A stretch of 64,000 nt of DNA from positions 1 to 64,000 of the forward strand of contig NZ_CAUCSQ010000006.1 in NCBI RefSeq assembly GCF_958445495.1, in the 5' to 3' direction. Under the pieces are notes generated by a model, which worked only from the letters and a program-made list of their open reading frames with translations, made no database searches and was not told the DNA's origin. The position numbers and the translations under genes were made by a program. Positions 25,701 through 33,129 of this stretch are shown piece by piece; the first letter of the stretch is position 1; each line of letters starts with the position of its first letter. The DNA is from an uncultured Bacteroides sp. (GTDB taxonomy: Bacteria; Bacteroidota; Bacteroidia; Bacteroidales; Bacteroidaceae).

Positions 25701-25892
25701 AAATTGTTTTTCAATCTCTTCAGGAGGACGTTCCCCTGCCTTCAATTCGATAAACAGGCGGGGATTATTCAGGTCAGGCAACAAGTCCACGCTCAACTGG
25801 TCGTATGACACCTTTCCCAATAATAAAAGGGCCAATACAACCATACAAATCGTAACCGGATTGCCTACTGCAAATTTGATAATATTCTTCAT
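22779..25892 (-). CDS. RND transporter permease
   Basis: 1037 residues, full length, with the two-fold RND layout. TM4 reads LGAGMLVDNAIVVIESIF (about 409-426), Asp-Asn as in its fused neighbour. Periplasmic loop text (VKMPEGTPMERTAAAVGNLE) is typical of the HAE-like and CusA-like clades seen in Bacteroidetes. Two different RND proteins from one operon suggest a heterotrimeric pump, as known for MdtBC in enterobacteria. It lies 49 bases after the adaptor gene and is followed directly by the fusion gene. Confidence 0.93.
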   Translation of the reverse strand: MKNIIKFAVGNPVTICMVVLALLLLGKVSYDQLSVDLLPDLNNPRLFIELKAGERPPEEIEKQFVKNMESMAIRQSDVTQVSSVIKAGTARITVEYAWTKDMDEAFLDLQKAMNPFAQDKEITELKITQHDANLSPVVLVGMSHQNITDMAELRKIADSYIRNELIRLEGVADVTLSGEEVTTLTIRTDPYKLDAFQLKMEDIASRIESNNQSISGGQVSELGLQYLVKSSSLFSTEADFENLIVGYKPVRQQETSEDNSSETVTDADKAPVFLKEIATVQFMNARPENIVRINGKRSIGLSIYKEMRFNTVKVVDEVSKRLAVIEDALPGYHFQVISNQGTFIKSAIGEVKSSAVSGIILAVIVLFVFLRRMGTTLIVSLSIPISIVATFNLMFFNGLTLNIMTLGGLALGAGMLVDNAIVVIESIFRNQEKGKGIKEAVITGTAEVANAVIASTLTTIVVFLPIVYLHGASGELFKDQAWTVTFSLVSSLFVAILVIPMLYVQLSGKKIKMEEVKSIRITGYGRMLRRLIQRRWWVIGTAVLLLVATGLLTPFIGTEFMPRTESKVFTAVVKMPEGTPMERTAAAVGNLEEVLYAIVGGDSLCTVYSHVGEGSGSENAIFEGENTAIMKVILSPECVFSPEQITARFVEEARNPDGLELSIRQEENSLSSLLGSEGAPIVVEVKGEELDEIARITGEVKERMLGVEGLYDVVTSVEDGAPEVVISVDRTVAGINNLSVATVIEQLKQQLSGKEVGKMEYRGEMRDIVIKVPDISLGALGTLVIRNGTQEFLLHEVATIAYGQAPKEILRRNQSRISRIMANMEAGKSLDKVAEEVRLAVKDIDLPANYNITVTGEEEKRQESMHSLLFALLLSVVLVYMVMASQFESLLHPFTILLTIPLAVVGAVLLFFITGTTINMMGVIGIVMLGGIAVNNSIILVDRINQLGQAGMELADAIVEAGQQRIRPIIMTTLTTILAMLPMTFGFGEGASLRSPMAIAVIGGLITSTLMSLMVIPCVYYVLEKIKRRVNHRTKKN

Positions 25893-25941
25893 AAGTATTT
25901 CCTGTTTTCAAAAGGTGCGTTCATTCCTTAATACGGACAGC

Positions 25942-27003
25942 TTACTTTTGAATTTTTACTTTAGCGTTTTCCTTCAATGTTTCAAAGCCTTTCACCACCA
26001 AGTTGTCATTCACATTGAGCCCGGATAATATTTCAATGTTATATTCATCTTCCAGCCCCGTCTCCAGATTACGCACCTTTGCAGTATTCTTTTCAACGAC
26101 ATATACATATTTACGACGACGGTTCGACAAAATCACCTCTTTAGGAATAATAATGGAACTGTCGGCCCTGTCCACCACAATATCCGCCTTGACAAACATG
26201 CCCGGACGTAATTTCAACCGCTGGTTGTCCACCAGTACTTTCCCTTTGAAAGTACGTGTCTCCGAACTGACAGCAGGAGACAATTCACTGATTTTCCCTT
26301 TCAAAGTATCACCGGGTATGGTATAATGAGTGATATACACCGGTTGCGCCTCCTTGACATAACGGATACTGCTTTCCGGCAGGTTGATATCCATATACAT
26401 CCTGTCATATGCCATCAGGCTTACTACCGGTTTGCCCTGTTCCACTCTTATGCCAGCCGTATAATGCGGCAAATCGACAATCACGCCGTCAAACGGAGCC
26501 TTAATCTTCATCTTCTCCAGACTGAGCTGCGCATTTTCATAATCATAGCGGGCATTCGTCACTTTGACTTCCGTATTCCGCATTTCACTCATCGTCACCC
26601 CGCCCTTCTCGTAAAGCGCTTTTTGTTTCGATTGTTCCTGTTCGGCTATTTCGAGGCTAAGCCGTTTGGCATCAATCGCAATGCCATTCTCATATTCCTT
26701 GTCTTCCAGTCGGACAATCAGCGTCCCCTTGCTCACCTTGTCGCCCATCTTGAAAGGCTTTCCCGTCTTCGGATTGGTCTGAAGCTTATAAAAACCGCTC
26801 ATTTCAGAATTCAGAGACACCCCGTAAGTGGGCTGCACCGTTCCTGTCGTATTAATTAATTTGCTAATCGACCCTTTTTTCAATTCGATGACAGATACCG
26901 GAGTCGCAATGTTATTGGGTGCATTCTGTGGCCTTCCGCCACAACCCGCCAATGCTATAGTCGCTAACAAAGAAGATGCAATTAAAATGTGATGTTGTTT
27001 CAT
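25942..27003 (-). CDS. efflux periplasmic adaptor lipoprotein
   Basis: 353 residues with a lipobox (SLLATIALAGCGG, Cys 21), so anchored as a lipoprotein. MFP landmarks: strand-rich N terminus, a short helical hairpin (about 105-150), IKAPFDGVIVDLPHYTAG near 168-185 (lipoyl half) and LRPGMFVKADIVVDRADSSIIIPKE (about 263-288, the barrel domain). It would couple the two RND proteins encoded downstream to the outer-membrane duct encoded upstream; gaps to neighbours are 7 and 49 bases. Confidence 0.92.
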   Translation of the reverse strand: MKQHHILIASSLLATIALAGCGGRPQNAPNNIATPVSVIELKKGSISKLINTTGTVQPTYGVSLNSEMSGFYKLQTNPKTGKPFKMGDKVSKGTLIVRLEDKEYENGIAIDAKRLSLEIAEQEQSKQKALYEKGGVTMSEMRNTEVKVTNARYDYENAQLSLEKMKIKAPFDGVIVDLPHYTAGIRVEQGKPVVSLMAYDRMYMDINLPESSIRYVKEAQPVYITHYTIPGDTLKGKISELSPAVSSETRTFKGKVLVDNQRLKLRPGMFVKADIVVDRADSSIIIPKEVILSNRRRKYVYVVEKNTAKVRNLETGLEDEYNIEILSGLNVNDNLVVKGFETLKENAKVKIQK

Positions 27004-27010
27004 GGCCTGC

Positions 27011-28507
27011 TTATTTTTTATCGATTATATCTTTCATCGGGACAATGGGAACATTCTTGTCGAAGTCATACAATGAAAGGATTTTAAGATTAAGTAATTC
27101 TATTCTGTAATTGATTAACGCCTGCGTATAAGTTATCTTTTTATTCGATAGCTGCGTCTGGAACTGACTCATCTCCATACCCGTGATATCCCCCTCCCGA
27201 TAACGGGTCTGGTTCAAATCATAAGTCAACTGGGCATTCTGCACATTCTGTTCGGCAATCTTTATCTGTGTCCTCAGATTCTCAAGGTTACGCCACACCT
27301 GGCGGATATTCAGTTCTATATCCACCTTCTCCTCGTAAAATTCGAGTTCATTAATCCGTTGCGCCATCTTTTGCGCCTTGATTCGCGCCCGCTTTTCCCC
27401 CCAATCGAAAATCGGGACGGTAAAACTGATTGAGACACGCGGATTCTGTGTCGGATTATCAAACATCCGGTTCAAATGGCGATTATCCCCTATCAACCCG
27501 AAAGACAAAGACACATCCCCTTTAAACTCATTCAACGCTTTCGTCTTAATCATTTCGAATTCCAGTTCCTTACTTTCTATTTCCCGCTGGCGAAGTTCCA
27601 GACGTGAGCCTAGCCCATGCGTGATAGCCTGTTCCAAATCAACCTGAATCGGCTTTATATCGACTTCGGCAAGCACCATGATATCCTCCTTCAACCCCAT
27701 CCCCAACGTCTGTTTCAGCTTGTCTTTCGCATTTTCCATGCTCACCTGGTTCTCGTCTACCGACGAACGCGCCGTCGCAAGATTCAGCTCCGCCTGGAAA
27801 AGCTCATCCTTAGCAGCCAAATCCGCCTCCACCTTATTCTTTATGATATCATAACTTTGCTGGGCATTAAGCAACTCCTCACGGCTGATTTCCAAATTAC
27901 TCTGCGCCATGTAAACCGCATAAAACTGTTCCGTTATGCTTTTTTCCGTATTCAACCGCTGCAAGGCATAACTGATATGGGCGTTTTCGTAATCATATTC
28001 TATTTGTTTCAGTTCCATCTTCCGCTTGTTGTAAGTGAAAATAGGCTGCGTCAATTGCAGATAAAGGTCGTTGCTGAATGCCCGGTCACTGGTCTTGTTA
28101 CCTTCCAGGACAGAATTATTGTCCTGCCATCCGAATTTGTTGATTAAGGAAATCGTACCGTCCGTCCATAAAATAGGCTGTTCTATTTGAAAAGTACCGC
28201 TGCTGTTGAGCGTTTCATTGGTGTACCACTGCGACAGACGATTGTCGAAACGCCTGTTCTTGCTGTAATCCAACGGATTCAGGTTCAGCGAAAACCGTGA
28301 TTTCAACGAAGCCTTCTGCGCAACCAGATTCTGCCGGTATTTCTCCAGATTCATATAAGAACGGCGCAAAGAAGGACTGTTCTCCTGCGCAATCTCCATC
28401 GCCTTGTCAATCGTCAAAGGGATTTGCCCTTGCGAAGCCAAGGCGGTTCCCATGAAAACAACCATTGTCAGTAGCATTCTTTTCAATAGTAGTAAGTCAA
28501 ATTGCAT
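27011..28507 (-). CDS. TolC-family outer membrane efflux protein
   Basis: 498 residues with a signal peptide (LLTMVVFMGTALASQG, cleavage near 27). Two long helical hairpins with IPLTIDKAMEIAQENSPSLR (about 29-48) as the family entry and FTVPIFDWGEKRARIKAQK (about 377-395) as the second-repeat landmark. It would be the outer-membrane duct of the hybrid RND/ABC operon. It is not a lipoprotein, unlike the OprM-like protein at 9.1-10.5 kb. Confidence 0.9.
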   Translation of the reverse strand: MQFDLLLLKRMLLTMVVFMGTALASQGQIPLTIDKAMEIAQENSPSLRRSYMNLEKYRQNLVAQKASLKSRFSLNLNPLDYSKNRRFDNRLSQWYTNETLNSSGTFQIEQPILWTDGTISLINKFGWQDNNSVLEGNKTSDRAFSNDLYLQLTQPIFTYNKRKMELKQIEYDYENAHISYALQRLNTEKSITEQFYAVYMAQSNLEISREELLNAQQSYDIIKNKVEADLAAKDELFQAELNLATARSSVDENQVSMENAKDKLKQTLGMGLKEDIMVLAEVDIKPIQVDLEQAITHGLGSRLELRQREIESKELEFEMIKTKALNEFKGDVSLSFGLIGDNRHLNRMFDNPTQNPRVSISFTVPIFDWGEKRARIKAQKMAQRINELEFYEEKVDIELNIRQVWRNLENLRTQIKIAEQNVQNAQLTYDLNQTRYREGDITGMEMSQFQTQLSNKKITYTQALINYRIELLNLKILSLYDFDKNVPIVPMKDIIDKK

Positions 28508-28525
28508 ATAGTTTGCTGTTTTTAA

Positions 28526-31500
28526 TTAATATCGTTTCACAATCTTCACCGCATCGGCCGTAACGGAACGCAACTTGCATTCATCAGTCAGCACCACCCG
28601 GACCGTATCGGAACCAAAGTAATAACTGCCCAGTTGTTCCCAACCTTCATTCGCCTTTCTCAAATCAACGTAAGCCTCCTCCTCCCCGCCGTCGTACCGT
28701 ACCTTAAAACGATATTCTCCTTGAAGATGGCGGTTCCATCTGAACTCCTCATCCTTAAATACATAATAATACAAATCATACTGCCCGGCCTCCGGCACAG
28801 GTATCTTCCATGTAGCCGTCTGGCTGCCGTCTCCGCTCTTTATCACAAAAGCCGAACGGATATACTTCCCGTAATATTTTTCGTTGGTAGTAGCTGTCCA
28901 TTGCAAAGGAGGACGCCACCAGAATATGCCCGAATATTTAAAAGGCGTCTCCTCCACCTCATCCAGCCATTTAGGCAGAAGCCCCACAACGGGAGGAGCG
29001 GAAAGGACGAAAAGAGTGGAATCTTCATTATCCACAATGATTTCTCCCGGCAAGTCGAATGACGATTCCGGCAATATATAAACACTGTCTTTGACTATTC
29101 TATTCCGCTCCACCTTGACATTGCCGATATTTTGATTTATCACATTAGGAAGATTGCCGGAAATCATCGTGTTGATTTCAATATTACGAATCTGATCTTC
29201 CCAGACAGATACCAGCTTTTTCGTCGTATGGGCAGGCATTTCTATTTTCATTCTAGCCCTGGGGTCCTCTATGGGCTCACTCCACCAGCCGTCCTTGCGG
29301 ACATTTATATGGATAATTCCCTCATAATCCGAATTATTGCTTACCAGCATATTCAGGACAAAGAGCTCCTCCCCGCCCCTGTTGACGATTTTAGTCAATG
29401 TCGGTTCCCCCAGCGAATAGAAAGGAAGAGGCGTCGGTCTCTCCCATTCCCCCAACAGGGAGCGGATATCCGTGCGGCTTATCCTTCCCAACGTATCAAG
29501 CATGTTTTCGAATTTTATATTCAGGAAAGTATTGCGTCTCAACATCGAATACAGAGAATCCCTGAAAGCCTCCACCCCCATATTCATCTCCGACCGGGCA
29601 AAAAGACGGCTCGCCTCCTGGCCGACAATGTTATTCTGCAAATTGCGCAATTCCACATCGGCCAGCAACTCTTTAAATGTGCGTTTCTCCAACAATAGGA
29701 TAGCCTTCTCGTTATTGCTGATTCCATTTACCTGGCGTTCCCATCCCCCGTCTTCCGACTTCTTCTGCAGATACAGCTCAATCACCCGGTTGGCTACAGA
29801 CCATTCCGACGAGAAAATATTATAACGGAAATTATAAATCTGCGGAAAAAGGAAATAAGGGTTCGATTCTGACGAAAGATTGCCTTTCCCCCTGCTGCCC
29901 GATGAAAAATTATAATTCCCTTCCGATTGCTGGAACATCCATATAAAATTGTTGAACGTGCGCATCTGCGCCTCCTTTACGCCTATCTCATTATTATTCC
30001 CGTACTTCGACCAGCGTATATGGTTCTTGACCTGTTGCTCCACATTCAGGTTATCAAACAACGCCCCCTTTTCAGGAAACAAAATCATTTCCGGCTGCAC
30101 CGTTTCCTGCGCTTGCGACCAGGCACGCTCATAGCCGGTAAACTGTATCGGCACTTCTATCAAAGACAACCGCTTGAAAGGATAATCCAGCTTATACTCC
30201 CGCGCCAGTTGTTCCTTGACATTACGTATAAGCGAAGGAATCGTATCATGGATAGAATCGAACGCCGCCGTGAAGTAATCATGTCCTTCCAGATGCCAGA
30301 TGCTATACAACACACTGTCCGAAACGATACTCTTCTGCCGGAAATTCCCGATAACCAGCGATACGGTCTGGGAAGGGAAATCCCCCTTAAACGTATAAAC
30401 CCCGTGCGCGTCACTTTCACTTTCGCCCTGAGAAAGAGGAATCAACCCGTCGAGAGGTTTCACCTTCAAACGGTAATTACTGAAATACGTCTGTTGCCAA
30501 TCCGGATTTTCATCGCTGTAACCCGTTCCCGCACGGGGATACCAGTAGGTTTCGGGAGTAAGCAGCAGATAGTCCTTTGTCTGGAAACTATACTGTTTAT
30601 CAATATTGAATAAAGACTCCTTCCTGGAAGCCCGCAACACTTCGGGAGGAATGTCCAGATAACAAAACGAGTTGTCAATCCGCCCGTCATACTTGAATGT
30701 CACCAGGGCGGTGTCGCCTTTCGCCAGATTCGTGCCGAAATCCACCAGCACGATTTGCCTGTCACGTTTAAATTGAAGAGACCGCCCGCCCGAACCAACG
30801 GAACGTACGGCCAATCCCGGATTCAGGCAGAATGTAAATACGGCGGACGAATCCAGAGCCACCCCCTCCATAGTCACTTCGGATACAAAATCGTCAGGAC
30901 GCTGTTCTATCGAAAAGTCGTATTGATGGACAAACATCTTCGGAGTATCCACATACCGGTTATTGACATGTGTATATACAGCCCGTATATCGCCCTGGTA
31001 CAGAATAGAATGTACATGCCGGTATCCGCAGGCAAAGCTCAACAGAAGAGTACAGACAGAAAGAAACATCCACGGATAATTACTGCGTGACGAATGCGGC
31101 AAACGCCGGAACAGGGAAATGGTGAAAAAGACAAATGCCAGCCCGGCAAGGAAATAAACGGCACGGTGGTTCAAAATCACCTCCCCGTTGGAAAAGCCCA
31201 CAATAGTAGACTTTACCAACGGGAGACTATAAGCCATATAATCGAAAAGGTAATAAAACTTATCCTCAATATAAAAAACAGTCAGTCCGATATACCCTAA
31301 TAAAATGACGAAAGTAAGCGCCTGATTCTTCAACACCAACATCAGAAAGATAGACAAACCGATGATGAAAAGCAAGGTAGGTACGCTAATCAGCAAGAAA
31401 TAAACCGGATAAGCCATCCAGTCCACCTCCGTCGAGGTCAGATTAAATGCCACCGTGATACCCATGATAATAAGATTGAGCAACAGGAAGACACGCAAGT

Positions 31501-31843
31501 TGCCCCAGATTTTTCCGATAACGTATTCGGCATTGCTCAACGGACGGACATAAAAGACCTCCGACGTATCCAGCTTCTTGTCCCTTTTCAGGAAGTCGGA
31601 AGCCAGGAAGATGGCGATGACAGCCTGCCCCGTATTTAACAGCAACAATATCAAGTAAGGAATATTCGACGGAATGGACGTAGCAATCCAAAATCCGAAA
31701 GAATCTTCCGATACGAATAAAAGGAAATTGAAAAAGACGGCGACACCTATGGCGAGTACTGTAAACACTCTGAAGAACCAACTCCTCATTAACAGCTTGC
31801 TTTCATATTTCGCTACCGATTGAATATTAGATAAAAAGTTCAT
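28526..31843 (-). CDS. ABC-2 permease fused to a peptidase-M1-like periplasmic domain
   Basis: 1105 residues. Residues 1-270 hold about seven membrane helices with an ABC-2 coupling segment (FLKRDKKLDTSEVFYVRPLSNAEYVIGK near 85-112). The remainder is extracytoplasmic: a beta-rich part, a segment like the M1 aminopeptidase catalytic region (ETVQPEMILFPEKG near 570), helical repeats, and a C-terminal beta domain (GQYDLYYYVFKDEEF). I see no HExxH motif, so the peptidase-like domain is probably inactive and may bind a ligand. It lies between the ATPase gene (15-base gap) and the TolC gene (18-base gap). Confidence 0.75.
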   Translation of the reverse strand: MNFLSNIQSVAKYESKLLMRSWFFRVFTVLAIGVAVFFNFLLFVSEDSFGFWIATSIPSNIPYLILLLLNTGQAVIAIFLASDFLKRDKKLDTSEVFYVRPLSNAEYVIGKIWGNLRVFLLLNLIIMGITVAFNLTSTEVDWMAYPVYFLLISVPTLLFIIGLSIFLMLVLKNQALTFVILLGYIGLTVFYIEDKFYYLFDYMAYSLPLVKSTIVGFSNGEVILNHRAVYFLAGLAFVFFTISLFRRLPHSSRSNYPWMFLSVCTLLLSFACGYRHVHSILYQGDIRAVYTHVNNRYVDTPKMFVHQYDFSIEQRPDDFVSEVTMEGVALDSSAVFTFCLNPGLAVRSVGSGGRSLQFKRDRQIVLVDFGTNLAKGDTALVTFKYDGRIDNSFCYLDIPPEVLRASRKESLFNIDKQYSFQTKDYLLLTPETYWYPRAGTGYSDENPDWQQTYFSNYRLKVKPLDGLIPLSQGESESDAHGVYTFKGDFPSQTVSLVIGNFRQKSIVSDSVLYSIWHLEGHDYFTAAFDSIHDTIPSLIRNVKEQLAREYKLDYPFKRLSLIEVPIQFTGYERAWSQAQETVQPEMILFPEKGALFDNLNVEQQVKNHIRWSKYGNNNEIGVKEAQMRTFNNFIWMFQQSEGNYNFSSGSRGKGNLSSESNPYFLFPQIYNFRYNIFSSEWSVANRVIELYLQKKSEDGGWERQVNGISNNEKAILLLEKRTFKELLADVELRNLQNNIVGQEASRLFARSEMNMGVEAFRDSLYSMLRRNTFLNIKFENMLDTLGRISRTDIRSLLGEWERPTPLPFYSLGEPTLTKIVNRGGEELFVLNMLVSNNSDYEGIIHINVRKDGWWSEPIEDPRARMKIEMPAHTTKKLVSVWEDQIRNIEINTMISGNLPNVINQNIGNVKVERNRIVKDSVYILPESSFDLPGEIIVDNEDSTLFVLSAPPVVGLLPKWLDEVEETPFKYSGIFWWRPPLQWTATTNEKYYGKYIRSAFVIKSGDGSQTATWKIPVPEAGQYDLYYYVFKDEEFRWNRHLQGEYRFKVRYDGGEEEAYVDLRKANEGWEQLGSYYFGSDTVRVVLTDECKLRSVTADAVKIVKRY

Positions 31844-31858
31844 ATCAGCATATCACGT

Positions 31859-32752
31859 TTAGTCGTTCGTCCAAAGATTTAATTGATTCTCCATATAATA
31901 CACATAAGCATGTTCAAGATTGGGAGGAAACGGTTCCGCCTCGTAGCCCTCCACGCTGTCGGCAACGACCTGCACCTCCCAGGCTGCCCCCGACGGGATA
32001 GTAGATATGACCGGATATTTTTTATCAATCTCATGCAACTGGTCGCCACCCGCCCTGATTCGCCAGACCTTCCCCTCCGCCTGCCTCAACATATCCTGCG
32101 GAGAACCGTAGAAAGAGACTTCCCCCCGGTTCATCAACGCCATATTGTTGCAAGTACTGGAAATATCCCCGACAATATGGGTGGATAAGATGATAGTCAC
32201 GTCATTCTCGCTGACTTCGGAAAGAAGGTTACGGAAACGGATGCGTTCTTCCGGGTCAAGCCCGGTCGTCGGTTCATCCACAATGATTACCTTCGGGTGA
32301 TGTATCAATGCCTGCGCAATGCCCAACCGACGTTTCATACCTCCCGACAATTTGTTGGCATATCGTTCCCGGACATCAAACAACCCCACATTTTCAAGCA
32401 TCTCATCCACCGCCTGCTTTCTTTGCCTGCTCTGGGTCATTCCCGACAAGCGGGCTGCATAATCCAAAAATTCATAGGTTTTATATTTGGCGAAAAAACG
32501 GAAGTCCTGAGGAAGATATCCCAAAATGCCGCGAATCTCCTTCCGTTGTTTCATCAAATCGTATCCGCAGATTTCGACCTGCCCGGAAGTCGGTTCCATC
32601 AACGCAACCAGAATGCGCATTAAAGTAGATTTGCCGGCGCCATTGGGCCCCAATAAGCCAAACATCCCGGTCGGAATTTCCAGATTGACATTTTTCAATG
32701 CGTGATTCCCATTCGGATATATCTTATTGAGGTTTCTAATAGTTATGCTCAT
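31859..32752 (-). CDS. ABC transporter ATP-binding protein
   Basis: 297 residues, a single ABC-2 type ATPase: Walker A GPNGAGKST (about 33-41), signature LSGGMKRR near 134-141, Walker B VIIVDEPTTGLDP near 153-165, switch His in STHIV near 190. The C-terminal 80 residues are an accessory domain. The stretch TGMFGLLGPNGAGKSTLMRI (26-45) is near-identical to the ATPase domain of the fusion at 18070-22776, so the two are close paralogues. First gene of the seven-gene operon; its direct partner is the 1105-residue permease. Confidence 0.93.
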   Translation of the reverse strand: MSITIRNLNKIYPNGNHALKNVNLEIPTGMFGLLGPNGAGKSTLMRILVALMEPTSGQVEICGYDLMKQRKEIRGILGYLPQDFRFFAKYKTYEFLDYAARLSGMTQSRQRKQAVDEMLENVGLFDVRERYANKLSGGMKRRLGIAQALIHHPKVIIVDEPTTGLDPEERIRFRNLLSEVSENDVTIILSTHIVGDISSTCNNMALMNRGEVSFYGSPQDMLRQAEGKVWRIRAGGDQLHEIDKKYPVISTIPSGAAWEVQVVADSVEGYEAEPFPPNLEHAYVYYMENQLNLWTND

Positions 32753-33129
32753 GACATTTTATTAGTGTTATGTTGTTATGGCTGATAAAGATAAGCCTTA
32801 TTTACATTATAAAAGAGACAATTGTACACATTAACTTAAATTAGTAGTCAAATGTCTCCCTAATATCCCCGATACCTCCGGCCGCCACTTAACTTCAAGG
32901 TAAAATCCATCCTTGTCATATTCCAGGCAAGATGTTTCAAAATACGGAAAAAGACAACAACGCCCAGCCTTCACGTACCCTGAAAAAGAAGGTAAAAGAA
33001 AAGCTCTCACTCACCGGCGGAAGCCCCTCTTTTACCTTGCCATAACTTAACAGACAAACTTAATAATTAACCTTCGAATCAAATGCCTCGGATACGTCCC
33101 GTAAAGGAACCGACATACCGCCTCCTTTC
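32753..33129. other. intergenic region upstream of the RND/ABC operon
   Basis: No gene seen. A near-consensus -7 box TATCTTTA (minus strand, 32793-32786) is 34 bases from the operon ATG, with a TTG 25 bases further up; both are weak. The GH35 terminator occupies 32989-33038. Confidence 0.4.
32989..33038 (-). terminator. terminator of the GH35 gene
   Basis: AAGGTAAAAGA (32989-32999) and TCTTTTACCTT (33028-33038) pair perfectly over 11 bp. On the minus strand the stem is followed by CTTTTTC. Confidence 0.6.
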
